DNA from: Stratiolaelaps scimitus
Lineage: Eukaryota; Arthropoda; Arachnida; Mesostigmata; Laelapidae
Reading direction: 5' to 3'
Assembly: GCA_019614645.1 (NCBI GenBank)
Contig: JABWDB010000004.1
Span: 1,178,001-1,242,000 of the forward strand
Length of the DNA: 64,000 nt
A program made the position numbers and the translations under genes. Numbering within the stretch: the stretch's first letter is position 1; each line of letters opens with the position of its first letter. The notes below the pieces were generated by a model. The model had not been told where the DNA came from. It made no database searches and was given only the letters and a program-made list of their open reading frames with translations. Shown here piece by piece: positions 1-11,859 of the stretch.

Positions 1-2066
1 AATTCGTGGTCGATTACATATATTGTGGGGAGACGGGTGCAGGTGTAATGCTGCAAATTCTTCGCCGAATGGTGCGATTGTAACATTTAGTAAAGTTCCA
101 TGCACACGGGCAGCTTGGCTGAACGTTTACACCAGCCTATGGCAAACCCTACGGTTGTCCGCATGAGCCCTCTTCCCGAACAGCTTGAAGCCATACTGCT
201 GTAAAGTATCGAGGTTTTCATACCATATAGGGAAGACAGTTGAGGTTCAGCTTTACGAAATATGAGAGTTTAGGCTGTCACACGACAGAATGAGGTAGAA
301 TTGATGGGCATGCTAATTGGGGTGTACGAAGGACTTATCCTCGTTGATGTCGGCACGAACGTGAGGCTAGAACGAGCTAGAATGTGAGGCTTGCTACGAA
401 GTGCTTAATTAACAGTACTTCGAATAGATTGTGATTTCGTTACCACCCCCAGCCCTGTGCCCTTGTCGCATACGCAGATTTACTTGTGTGAGCCACCACC
501 TAAGTTAGCATATGACATTTTTTTTATTTAATTTTCAACCAGAATTGATGTGACATCGAAAACGAGTTGTGTCTTCCCTTCTGGCCTCCGACTCGTGCTG
601 GTTTTGGTTACTCGCAGCTGCTCGCCCATCGATGTTTTTCCTCATGGCCACTTTCAGCTTTGTTCGGCCGACGTCAAGGCAGAGTCTTTACGGGAATTTT
701 GGAGTTCGTAATTTCCAACATACAGAAGTCAGTTTTCGGTTGACCGTGCTCATCGAACTGCCGGGCAGAAGTGTGCGATGTCCGATATCCTGTATCCCTC
801 GTGGGAGATGTGCGGTCCATGCTAGTCCCGAGCACTATACTGCAATTACAAGAAACGGTGATTTAATCAATTCGAGAATCGATTAGATATTCGAGGCGCG
901 TTTGCCTCGGATAAATAGCACACATGTCGACCATCTCAGTGATGTACGCTCCCGGGAGCCTACAACTTTCATAGGGGTATCGAACTCATGTATACACATA
1001 TGTATTTACATATTCTGATACAATATTAATTTTAAATTATCTTCACAATCACTTTTATGATTTCAAAACAGAAGTCAGCTCACAGTCATAGACTAACGAT
1101 ATAGTCTCTACCATAATCTTTAATAAATTTGACTATTACGTACCGTTGTAAATGTCGTGCACACAAATGGTACAAATATTTCAAACGTTATGTAGGTAGG
1201 AGGCCCGTAGCCGACCCATAAATCGCATTCTAACCTCAGGACACCTGCTAGGCATTTTCTGGATCGAACCTGATGAAGTGCCTTGAGTTTACAAGGTTCT
1301 GCCATTGCATGGTAGAGTCCTGTTGCCCGAGGAATATATACCAAAGAACACATACCAGGTCGCGAAGAGAACGCATTGGTATTAACGTTGGTCCTTTGGC
1401 AAAAGGGTACACCATTTATGATAGACACACAGGCTTGCGCCATCGATCCCTTTCCCACTCTTGGCCTTGAAGTCGCACATCAATAAATTATGACCGTGTT
1501 GGAACTTCAGGGAGTTTTGCATTTTCTCCCTCACATATAGAAACCAATTATATTTGAAGAATGAGCGAGTTGACGCAATGGAGCGTGTGACAAGCGACTC
1601 AGTGTTGCTCAACCTCACAAACTATCCGTTCCATAAATTTACAACTGGCTAAGGCAAGCGAAACGTGTCGTCAACCCGGAGACCGGCTGAAGAACCTGTA
1701 ACGTATGTCGTCACAGTCACCGCCACACACACACAGCCACAGTTTCTCGATGGTCATCAGTAGCACTTTTCTTATTGCTATCAACAGCAAGGTATTACAG
1801 TGGATCATGCGTCTCGTGGACGATACGTTTACCTCGATGATGCGTCACGTCTCCCAAGAACCTCTTCGGGTCACGGGTGTCGCCAATATCGTCTTCCCGC
1901 AAACATCATGGTCTGTTGTATACGGCATATCCTTGCAGTATAGTAGGAGCACTTTAGCACTTTAGCCGGACATGATGCCGTTGCGGAATTAGTTACTCTA
2001 CGATATGTAAAGTTAACCATATCGGACGCCTTTCTCGGAACTGTCGATTGGACATCGGCCCTTGAT
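1..2066. other. Anonymous sequence, no gene recognised
   Basis: Both strands were read. Only short overlapping frames without recognisable motifs are present, the longest about 110 codons, which is within chance expectation for this base composition. I see no repeat, RNA gene or element boundary here. Confidence 0.5.
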
Positions 2067-2073
2067 ATGTGAT

Positions 2074-2231
2074 GCTGCCTAAGGGTACTGAGAAGTTCTC
2101 GAGACGTCCCACTGCTTAAGAACACTGAGAAGTTCATAAAATCTAAGGATGCCGATTAAACAGCAGGTGGTGCTTCTCAAGGACACTGAGAAGTCCTCGA
2201 GACACGCTGCTGCTCCAAGGTCACGGAGCAG
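2074..2231. repeat. Imperfect repeat block around ACTGAGAAG
   Basis: Three to four related units lie at about 2074-2105, 2112-2137, 2169-2203 and, weakly, 2207-2231. The shared core reads roughly GCTGCTYAAGG, then ACTGAGAAGT, then CTCGAGAC. Spacing is irregular (about 40-60 bases), so this is a diverged minisatellite or a set of short duplications and not a clean tandem array. One forward frame is open from 2161 to a stop near 2298, but it carries no motif I know. Confidence 0.55.
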
Positions 2232-2648
2232 ACCAAGAAATCCTTGGATGTACGAAGACGATGCCTTCGGCCTCATCCAACTACGATATAAAACATAGGG
2301 GCGAGGGTCATCCAATGACGATGTATAAAATACCGTAAGTGGCGGACTACTCAACGAAAACGCAAGACGCAAATCTTAATACAACACTCTGAGCGCACAC
2401 AGTTTCGACAGTTTTTATTCAAAATACGAGCTTCAGCACATTGTTAGAGTTTCGTTTTCAGCTATATCCACGGCGTTGTAGAGGCTCGGCCTCGGCGAGC
2501 ACGGTGTCCCCAGTCAGGTCTCCTACGATACAGAGGGGAGATGGGTCAAACGCCACCTAAGCCTAAGCAGATTCTTTTGAATATCGAGATCGAATCACAC
2601 CGACAGCTCTTTGTACCTTCGGGCGGTATGACCTCCAGTCTACCTAAG

Positions 2649-2827
2649 GTTTTCGGGCTAACTTTCAGGCAACATTTACCGTCCACGGTACAGCCTTTAG
2701 CATTGCTTCGTAAGAGGGACCCCTAAATGCAAATGTGCATCGGTGAGAATCGAACCCGCGCACCTACGTCCGTCTCTTCCGATTGCAAGACGCACACGAA
2801 TGCATCACGCCACCGGGCTCGACACCT
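2649..2827 (-). mobile_element. tRNA-derived SINE, copy A (minus strand)
   Basis: Read on the minus strand, the element starts with a tRNA-like head. A box A-like string TGGCGTGATGC lies at about 2802-2812 and a near-perfect box B, GGTTCGATTCTC, at 2745-2756. These are the two internal RNA polymerase III promoter elements of tRNA genes. The head is followed by a body (ATGCAAATGTGCAT, then GGGTCCCTCTTACGAAGCAA, then a stretch related to AACGGT-AAATGTT) shared with the copies at 3357-3652 and 12607-12792. The 3' tail seen in copy B is not found below about 2640, so this copy is probably 3'-truncated. It makes no protein; the forward-strand frames over it are antisense accidents. Confidence 0.75.
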
Positions 2828-3065
2828 CCAGTCCTATCGTTTTCTCGTCGCTCGAGTAGCTTTACCGACGTTACCGGGATGCAGCCCACGGTCTGCACCA
2901 ATCGAGGATCTTATTTTCTTCGACTTTTTTTGTATGAGAGGCAAGGCTAAAATTCATCACGGCCACTGCGCTTGTGTGTCAGAGGCGGCGGACTTTGCCA
3001 CAGTGGTGTGAGAATCTCACTCACTATAAACCTTGCACCTCGGAAAACGTGGGTCGTGGTTCGGA

Positions 3066-3125
3066 ACTAATCGGCGATCCGAGCGTGCTGTGGCCAACCT
3101 TGATCGGCGATCCGGTCTGCAGGCT
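3066..3125. repeat. Two-unit imperfect duplication (ATCGGCGATCCG)
   Basis: The string ATCGGCGATCCG occurs twice about 35 bases apart, each followed by a related GTG-CTGTGGC segment. This is a small local duplication with no evident function. Confidence 0.5.
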
Positions 3126-3356
3126 GTGGCGTCCGCGTTCCCTTCATCCTGCATCCTTGCTCCCGCGATCCTACAGTGTCCATTATTCTTCCCCACAATT
3201 CTCGTGGTAATGCCACCATACGGATAAGTGCCGAGAAATGTCTGATGGGAGAAGGGCTGTGTGCCAGACGTCGATGAGAGCACTTCTTTGGTCGGGTGAT
3301 GACTTCATTGCTGTCAGAGGATAATCACAACTCACTCTCGACAACAATAGAAGGGC

Positions 3357-3652
3357 AAAGGTAAAGGTTTATTGGTTTATTAAAGGAGCTGCAATTTTTA
3401 CAATGCTTAAGCTCTCTTGGATGTCACGAAGCGGGAATGGACATATCGTTGGAGTACTCCTTAGGCTAAGTACATACATTTTCCGGGCTGACCCACAGCC
3501 GTAAACATTTAACCTTTACGGCAATGCTTTCGGCATTGCTGCATAAGATGGACCCCTTCTAAATTTAGATGTGCAACGATGGGATCGAATACGCGCACCG
3601 ACGTGTCCCCTCCGATTGCAAGGCGCACACGAATGCACTAATTCCTCAGCCT
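3357..3652 (-). mobile_element. tRNA-derived SINE, copy B, near full length with LINE-like 3' tail
   Basis: On the minus strand this is the most complete SINE in the window, about 300 bases. The tRNA-like head (about 3652-3575) has a slightly degraded box B, TATTCGATCCC, at 3581-3591. The body (about 3570-3430) matches copies A and C, with strings such as GCAATGCCGAAAGCATTGCC and CAGCCCGGAAAATGT. The last part (about 3435-3357) reads CGTGACAT, then GAGAGCTTAAGCATTGTAA, then TGCAGCTCCTTTAATAAACC. That tail also ends the CR1-like LINE at 45333-45380 and occurs alone near 37.6 and 39.5 kb. Sharing a 3' end with a LINE is the known way SINEs recruit a partner reverse transcriptase. Boundaries are approximate; I did not find a clear target-site duplication. 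Confidence 0.78.
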
Positions 3653-3659
3653 ACCAACG

Positions 3660-5250
3660 GGATATTTAAGTCAGGCAGTGGCCAATTAACTCTATTTTAT
3701 TGTATGGTCAGTATGTCCGTTCATCCATCAGTTCATTCCCAAATATTGTTTATTTTATAGATGGCGTACGCTCAACTTCTCCAGTACTAACCTATGACGT
3801 TTGGAGCGAGTCGCAGAGACATATGCCTAAGATCGTCCTTGAGGTGATATTTCGTCTTCATCAGTTCGCGCGTTGCTATGCCGTCTTTCAATGCTACGCT
3901 TTAGCCTCCATAAAATCGAAGAAATTTTCTTTGAAACAATGCAGTCTTATTTCCATACTCTGATACACAAACTGTACATGTGGTCTGTGTAAATGACAGG
4001 GCCGCGTCGACAGCAATCACTCGCTACATTACAATAACATTCTCGCCTATATCAAGCTTGAAATGTCTGCAAATGTGTGAAATCAAACAGCTTTGCGTTT
4101 CGGGTAACTCCATTGTAAATATAAATTCAAATCACGGAGCACTTTCTTGGAAACCAGACTTTTGTAAAATTGCATATTCTAGTTATTATGACCACATTGT
4201 CGCACTCGTGTTACGATACGCCGGGTAACATTACGCTTTGTTTCCCTTTATGCGTAGGAACCTGTAAATTGATCAGAAAGGTTGACGACGAAATTCGGCG
4301 TATTATATTCTATTCAACAACAACAGCTTGAACGTACATGCTTTTAATGAGTTCGGACGAAGGGATAGCGGCACCTGTACACACTGACCCGTTCACGAAT
4401 AGATAAATAAACAGCAGCTGTATCAGCTTTAGACATAATAAGTAATATATAGCCTTCCTTTTTGAGTGGAATATATCTAAAAAGCGGCGCGAATCTCTGT
4501 TGTACCTCACAGATGGGATCCGGCTAGTGTGAATGCGGTCTTTGACCCTTACGTGGGAGTAGGCAAGGAGCTCTCTTTGGCGGGCTCAAAGCGTGGACTA
4601 TCTGCTGACGATCACTAATATTAGGCATTATATTGATACAATACAAGGGCAATAGCTATTTTGAGTCAAGCCACGCTAAAAGTGCTATCCGTTTTCGAAG
4701 GGATTTCACGTACACGACACTCCAGAGACTCGGGCGTTCTAGCCGCCTCTTACGGCGATATTTACACAATATTGCTCGACGGCCTCCATTCTTGTTAGCT
4801 ACGCCCCAAGTATTGTCCTATGGAAGTTTCACTTTTGTCCGCATAACAAATGATTATATCGACAAGTGCAAGTGTCACTTGGCTCATGGAGCCGCTCGTC
4901 CAGTCCGGCAACATATAAATCATAGTGAAAACAGTGGATAGAATATCGTATCGACACCTCCTTATCAAATGGCGGCAGGCGTTATCTCTGTCATATCTGA
5001 TGAATATCGGTGAACCAGTAGATGACACAGTTGCATGCGGACGTGTGTACCCCGAAGAATTATTTTCAAAAAGGCCGCTGTTACTCGAACTCGTGTTGTC
5101 AGATGAGAAGCGGTAAGTCTATCTTCCGAATAACTGTATATAGAACATGGTACTACTGTAGAGTCTAACGTTATCTGTGTAGGTAACAATCTCTCGAGGA
5201 TGATTGAATTCAGTGCAGTGTTATAGAATTAGTGCCGAAATTAGTTGTTT
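3660..5250. other. Anonymous sequence, nothing recognised
   Basis: Only short frames without motifs occur on either strand. No repeat or element in the rest of the window was recognised here by eye. Confidence 0.45.
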
Positions 5251-5251
5251 G

Positions 5252-5308
5252 AGCTGAGATCTCTCAGCAGCTAAAAACTCTCTACCTAAGGCTCATCAGT
5301 CTTAGGTA
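5252..5308. other. Two adjacent short hairpins
   Basis: The first inverted repeat is AGCTGAGA / TCTCAG(CA)GCT at 5252-5272, nearly palindromic with a small bulge. The second is TACCTAAG, a 10-base loop, then CTTAGGTA, at 5283-5308. They are 10 bases apart. They could form consecutive stem-loops in RNA, but short inverted repeats like these arise easily by chance. Confidence 0.4.
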
Positions 5309-5309
5309 A

Positions 5310-6235
5310 GAAGGCACTGAGACATTGAATATTTTTCCTCGTTCCTCGCGTAATTCTGTCAAAATCATGAACTGTCAAGTGCAGACGGATCACGAACCTT
5401 CGCCATCAAGTCCAGATGGGCATATCTGCCGACGATGCACTGCAAATCTAGGGACCTAGGGATGCAAATGGAAGTGGAAAAAGAGCTTTAGATAAAAGAC
5501 GAAGTTTGCACACATAACATGGCGCTAAATGAAGGATGTGTAGAGGTGGAACGCCCACCACTTCAGCAGTGCATAGTGCTCTTTTTCGTGGCCGGGTTGT
5601 CGGCCGTACCTTTGACAATACCAGTGGACAACAAGTGCCCTTGTCAGCGACGTAATTGTCATCCAAAACACAGGGAGCTACAGAGCCTACCCTGGCTATT
5701 AACGGATGTGGCAAGGAAAACTACTGGTCTACAGCCTTGTGCGAACCTGCTCGGAGAAACCGTCCTTTAAGGGTCCTCTACACGTTGGGTCTTTGCCTGA
5801 GACGTCGACGCAAAAACCCAACTGGGTCAACCCCGCAGTCTTTGTTGAGAGTAACCACTGCACGTGCCAGCAATAAGCGACACTCACCTACCATTTCGAC
5901 CACAAGAGGGACAGTAACGAAACACGAAAATAAAAAAAACGCAACCCCACTCAAATGTGCCCCAGACGCCGCATTTTCACAGGAATCATCCGCAGTCACT
6001 ATATCCGAACACCTAACTCGTTCATCAGACATTTCTGGTAGGCGTACGGCTACATACGGGAACATCAGCATCAAATATTAGTATTAATGCTCCTTTGGAT
6101 ATGCACGTTCCACTGCATGAACATGGTTCCTTCATAACACAGGGTTCTCGGCAAATCAAGCGACCTTATGCTGTAGGGTCACCTTAGAAAGCGTTCACAA
6201 AGAAACGCAACCCTCTAATATTGCGCGATTTGCCG

Positions 6236-6237
<2 letters not shown>
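5310..6237. other. Anonymous sequence with overlapping medium frames
   Basis: Several frames of 80-141 codons overlap here on both strands. The longest runs 5656-6081 on the plus strand and is rich in Ser, Thr, Arg and Asn. No domain could be recognised. A decayed retroelement ORF1 is possible because the stretch ends in a long (TA)n, as LINE-B does at 45.4 kb, but there is no sequence evidence for that. Confidence 0.3.

Positions 6238-6238
<1 letters not shown>

Positions 6239-6304
<66 letters not shown>
6239..6304. repeat. (TA)n microsatellite
   Basis: About 66 bases of almost uninterrupted alternating T and A. A shorter (TA)n plus (AG)n tract follows at about 6508-6552. Confidence 0.95.
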
Positions 6305-6507
6305 GAATAGTCATGGAATACAATAGTGGGTTGAGGTCAAATTGTAATAGAATAGACGAGGCGCACCACAATTGGGGGGAGCGGGTGGCATAAAATGAAT
6401 CGGCGAGGCAATATAATACATTAAGTATTTAGTTCTTAGATTTATATTAATTTGTTGCCATAGGAGCGCCTATCTAATGAGATGATTTCCAATAACAGCA
6501 TTTGCGC

Positions 6508-6552
6508 TATATATATATATATATGTATATATATATAAAGAGAGAGAGAGAG
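6508..6552. repeat. Compound (TA)n (AG)n microsatellite
   Basis: Alternating T/A with a single G interruption is followed directly by GA dinucleotides. Confidence 0.9.
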
Positions 6553-6559
6553 GTCTGTT

Positions 6560-8590
6560 CTGGTCGCGCGCAGTTGCTCAGAGTTGAGTCAGAGAGACCA
6601 AGAGAGCAAGAGAGAATATGACGTTTAATTTTCCAGCACCGCTGTGCTTCACTGGGCTCTCAAAAGGCGAACTACGACTTAACTAGATCGCTCATCAACT
6701 ATATTGTACACAGCCGTTCTATTGTTCCACGTTGAGAAGCTGTCAAGACGCCGTTTTAGCTAACATGTTGCTTATATCCAATCATAGGATACACTGTCTA
6801 CATATTTCTGATAAGACTGCCGAGACTAAGCGCGGTATCGCACTTCGAAACCCGTTCTACTGCGTATCATACAATAGCGTGGTATTATCATATTTGTAGT
6901 AATATTCGCATTAGTATGGTCGCCGAGGAGCCAGGACTCGACAATTCATTCACACGCTGAGCAATCGAACCAATGCTCCAGTCGAGTGACGCGAAAAACA
7001 CTTCGAAAAAAAGGTAGTGATAATCGTCACAGAGTCCGAACGATTCATACTATACCAATGTCATGTCTGACTCTGAGCCAGAACCGAGGAAGTGTTCACG
7101 GCTAACTATTATATTATTCTTCATTTAGGTCAATGTGTTATTTTAGTATGGCGGACCGACCTTTAATACCGATCATTTACCGATAATTTAATAAAAAAAA
7201 TATTGCAGTTGTATTTTTTTGGTTTCTCATTTAGGGAAAGAACGAGCCAACTCATTTGACAAATATGAGATAAACCCAAAAAAAATAGAGAGACTGGCCT
7301 TCAACTGTCATTTATATCATATGCCTCGATGTTCCTATTTCTAACATTAATCATGCTACTTTTCGCAATCTAATGTAACGGAATTCTGACCTGGTCGGCT
7401 CGAACCACAATCTAATTTTCGGTGGTCCACTACCCTGCTACAGCTACCATTTGTCGTCTCGTTACAATTAACTCATTGGATGGTTTTTCCGCCATCCTGT
7501 TGCGTTACTGCTCTCGTCCCATTACCCTTACTAATTAGTGACTCCAGTATCTTTTAAATACACCATATTTTACTCTATCGCAGGCATTTTGCGGCAGACA
7601 TGTGGAAAATCGAACGGTTCGCCGTATTACCTAGAGTCTATGCTAGCTTATGCCATAATATGGCTCGAAGAGCGGGGTCATTTTTGCATTTGAACATTTT
7701 CGGTAACCGCAATCGCTGAGTCGAAGAAACGATTGTGATCTTCATTACAGCCTTCGATACGAAAATTTAACATGGATCTGACGAATTCCTCAAAGACGTG
7801 TCCTATACACCACAGTATTTTCTTACACAAGTTAAGCCTACACACAAAGAATCATCCACATGGTTAGAGTCGGCTGAATCGTAGGCAGAAACAGAGGGGA
7901 AGCTTTCATTGTCGTTTAGACATGAAGCTACATTTGTTGATGTCTTTCACAATTACAATGCAAATACTTACAATACAAACACTTAATTATTCAAAGGTAA
8001 ACATGGTGGCGTTAGCTGGGCACAGTGTTGTGAACATTATAGGTTAGAAGTGTTGCAAGATAAGTCATTCCCGCAATGCTCGGGAAATTCTCCAGGGAAA
8101 CAGGCCATTTGCGCATATTTCCTTGGCAACAACCTTAGGCACAACATTTGCACCAGCCCTAGGAATTTGTCATAATGATGTCGAACATGTTTTCCATTAG
8201 GTCTACCCATCAAGCCAACCCTGTACACGAAGCATCATCAAAATTGTTTCAGCTGTCTTCGAGATCGTCGGCACATCGATCAAAAGCAAACACACATACA
8301 ACCTTACCATAATGTAGCGTATCAGATCTTCTACGACTGTCATGAAACCTCCGCGTCTTTTGTCTAATCACAATAACCATGATCGATCACCCGCAGAGCA
8401 CCTAGGTTACATACGTGCAACATCACGTCTGGAATTCATCTGTTTCTGTATTTATCAATCAGTGCATTCTACTCAATTACTGCTTAACCGTTGGGTTCGG
8501 TTGATGTCCGAGTGCTAAAGCCTCATACAATCCCCGTGTATATTTCTTATATAACCCCCATACTCATATAACCTCCGGAGCGTCACCAAT
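6560..8590. other. AT-rich anonymous sequence
   Basis: Few open frames exceed 60 codons and none carries a motif. No RNA gene or element boundary was recognised before the LINE homology that begins near 8594. Confidence 0.45.
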
Positions 8591-8593
8591 CGG

Positions 8594-10215
8594 CAATCAT
8601 CATTCGTCACAAAAGTGATGTCAACACCATACACAACTATGTACGTAAAAGGATTGCCGTTAAAGACTCTCTATACTTTTTATTAAGCGTTACGATGGCA
8701 CCTTTGCTGAACTGACAACCTAAAAAAAGCACACATCCCCGTCCAATACATGGTGCATGACGTTGATGACGTTTGTCCGACAATAATCCTTGTACGTCCA
8801 AGGAAACCCCGCAGTGTGCGTTCCACTCGAGTCATCTTGAGGAGGTCACTCGATCAATCCGAAGTAAAAAGAAAGCCAAAAAGATTTCGAACAGCTAAAA
8901 AGCTTTCCCGTGCTCAAAAAGGAACTGACAACTGAACCAACGAACAAAAGGTCTGCATCCCTGACGGCCGTCCCATGCAAGCTAGTCTAGAGAATATACT
9001 CTGCAAGGCTATCTATGAAAACGGTAGCAAGCAAGGTCTGATCTCGAATGCTCAATTTGCTTACCGCCCTGAGAGGAGAACGACTCTGCACCTAATTGAA
9101 ACACACAGCTTGACTGGGCTGGCGACCTCGATTGATCCAACCGTTTTGATGTTGCGTTTTTTTTTCGACTTCGAGTTGAAACGAGTCACCCACTGGAAAC
9201 TCCTCAGGAATTACCCCTACTAGGAGTTGGTGATCTGCTAGTGACGTGGATATGTGACTTTATCCGTGACAGGATGTTCCTTGTCTGGGTGAACGATAAA
9301 TACTCCGATGCAGCACGAGCAACCTCAGCCAGGTCCTCAGGTAACTACATCAAGTTATCTCATGTACATACTGTTTACTGTTTATAAATTATATTACGTA
9401 TGTGCTCCCACCGTTCCATATCCATCAAGAATTATGGTGGTGATGTAAAAATATATTCTAAAGTCGATTCTGAGCAGGAACGGGCACAATTTCAAGACGC
9501 CTTTGACCATTTCCTGTAATGGACCTTTGGGCTAGATTTACAATATTCACTCATACCCTGCGCCGGGCTGACGCCATACGAGACCTTGGAATACCACTTA
9601 AACTACGATGAGATATCCAAACACGTCAAGGATATCGTGCTTCGCGCTACGCGAAGCACAAATTGGACACTGATTTAATTTACGAACCGGCCCTATTTGT
9701 TAAACTGTTCATAGTATGTATCGAATCGATTATGACGTATGCGGCACCAGTGAGGTACCCAAGGCTTAAGCGCGACAAAGAGAGGTTGACAACAAAAAAC
9801 GTAAGGGGTGCATTTGTTAGGCATGTCGCTTTTAGATGCCACTGCGAAAGAGAAACATAGTCGTAGCTATCTTGACCGGATTTGACAGGATACACAAGCC
9901 AACGTACGGATGTTTCGCTGAACACTTAGCCGCCCTAGTGAATACAATGTCTGACGTGAAACCTACGACAGCTAGAGCTGGCACGGTATATTCTGCCCAA
10001 ATGCATTCCGAGGAAGCAATGCGCTAATGATCTGTTTCCCTGGAGAGTCTTCCGTGTTCGGCGTGAGAGATTACTCCCTTGGAACACGCGACGTGTTTTT
10101 CGCCCACGCAAAATAGCTGGCAGGTAGGTAGGTAGGTAGGTTGGAAACTGACAAAAGGCGAGTTGTAAACTTTGTTAATAAAGTGCATTGATTTGAATAT
10201 AATTGAATTGTTTAG
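8594..10215 (+). pseudogene. LINE-A copy 1: heavily decayed non-LTR retrotransposon (reverse transcriptase half)
   Basis: This relic aligns in order with LINE-A copy 2 (23619-26345). Near 8619 the reading I-H-N-Y-V-R-K-R matches the linker between endonuclease and reverse transcriptase. Near 8750 V-H-D-V-D matches the same string in copy 2. At 8975-9223 the frame reads C-K-A-I-Y-E-N-G, Q-G-L-I-S and Q-F-A-Y-R-P, the finger and palm start of the reverse transcriptase. At 9663-9860 I-E-S-I-M-T-Y-A-A-P-V matches the thumb, and near 10023 the end reads A-N-D-L-F-P-W-R. Many stops and frameshifts break it, and motifs B and C are largely lost. The 3' end reads TTGTTAATAAAGTGCATTG, with an AATAAA-type signal. 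At 9115-9117 it keeps TGG where copy 2 has its stop. It is non-functional and clearly older than copy 2. Confidence 0.82.
10117..10142. repeat. (GGTA)n microsatellite
   Basis: GGTAGGTAGGTAGG units near the 3' end of LINE-A copy 1, probably arisen after insertion. Confidence 0.85.
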
Positions 10216-10429
10216 GTATACCACGTTATCTCGTCTACAGCGCGCGCATGAACCACACCCACGGATTTGTGCTCAGCAAACAGAGAGAACTACGTCTCGA
10301 AACTGCACCGTTTCATTTGAAATGATCACTCAGTAGTTGCAGAGTCCGGATTCGGCCAGCTGTGTCGAAGTTGCCGAATGATTCGATCGAATACCCGTCC
10401 GCCCACACAAAGACACAGACCCATTCAAG

Positions 10430-11110
10430 TTTTTGTACGGCTCATCGACTTTCGACAGTAGCAGCAGCAGCCGCCGCCATCGGCGGCAACAGCAGTAGAA
10501 ATAGTATCAGCAATGTCCTCACGCGCGAGGCGGCTGCAGCAGCTAGCGGCAGCAGACGGTCGATTTGTTTCTGGTGCACGCTGTCTCTCCGTTTGTGAAT
10601 GTGTACGTGCGTGCACGGTTTCGGATCTGCACGCTCGCGAGCTCTCCTGCTCTGCTGGCTACTGCGACGGCTGCTGCAAGCTGGGGGCGTTTCTTCCTCC
10701 CGTCCGCGCACGCCGAGCGGCAAAACCCTCGCTGTTCTGCATCCTGGTATACGAACTTAAATTCCCGGCCCGGGGTCCTCAAAGACTGGACCGTGCCAGG
10801 ACCCTGGTACAAAGGCGCGGGTAGACTCGAGCCGACGCAACCGCGTAGAGGAGCAAGCGGCAGGGAAACAGAATCCGCATTGGCGACAGGACGCTGCTGC
10901 TGCTGCTGCTGCTACCGTCAGCCAGGCAAAGCCAACAGCGCCAGGCTAAAAGGAAACTGAATCGGGCTGAAGAGGCGGTCGACCCGCCGAGAGGGATCGT
11001 CAGCTCCGCATACATTATCATCTCATTTCAGTGGGTGCGCGAACGCCAGTGAGATAGATGCAACAGACAGACGCTGCTCGGCGAAAGCAGTTGAACGGCG
11101 GGGCGACTAC
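10430..11110. other. GC- and CpG-rich block with CAG/CTG-type runs
   Basis: Base composition changes sharply: CG dinucleotides become frequent, with (GCA)n/(GCC)n-like runs near 10460-10500 and (CTG)n near 10890-10912. Frames are open on both strands for up to 131 codons, but GC-rich sequence is poor in stop codons, so this alone is not evidence of coding. The block could be a 5' exon, a promoter region or simply composition bias. No start or splice structure can be fixed from the sequence. Confidence 0.4.
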
Positions 11111-11828
11111 ATGAACTACTGCAATTCGATGGCTGACTGGCTGGTTAGTTAGGTAATGTGCATTTATTTTTCCCTCTGTGTGTGTGTGTCTCTCTCGCTG
11201 CTTGTGCAGAGATTGACTGAAGATGTCAGAAGTGCGGCTGAATAACAGCGCCTTGTTGCTGGCTGAAACAGCCGCCTTCTGCCGCGGCCGACTGTAATAT
11301 CTATTGTGGTCATGGCGTGGCCGTCATGCAAGATAGATCATGCGTAGAACTACACTCGTGGTTTTTTTTTGGGTGACTGCACGAGATGTGGCTGGCTAGG
11401 GAGCCGATTCGAAATTCAGTTGAAACATTTTACCGAGTTTGGATATTGGAAGGACTACATATTTCCCGTTGTCACCGGAACATGTTTATGTATGTCCAGA
11501 GACGCAATCCTTTAGAATTGAGAATAGAGGAGATTGTGTTGATTCTCTATAAACAATATAAATATTATACAATGTTCGATTTGAGCGAGTCCGCTTCTCC
11601 TCATGCATCAATGTTTATCGAGCTACCCTTACTAATCGATGTTTCTAACCTCCCATTGCGCGGTTAGATATCGGCCCCGGCCTGCCACTTCCAGTTAGTG
11701 TGGCATAGTAAACATTTCGCTGAAGTGAGTCGCGGTTCATAAGCCGCTTTAAAGGGCACCAATCATCTGTCAGCTCCCTCCTCATACCGAACGAGCATTG
11801 TATTTTATACGAAGTGGTCAACGTGCAC

Positions 11829-11857
11829 CTGTCTCTCTCTCTCTCTCTCTCTCTCTT
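11829..11857. repeat. (CT)n microsatellite
   Basis: A run of 13 or more CT dinucleotides. Confidence 0.92.
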
Positions 11858-11859
11858 AG

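Noticed and set aside
5656..6081. 141-codon frame considered as a LINE ORF1
   Set aside because: No zinc knuckle or coiled coil is recognisable and the opposite strand is open too.
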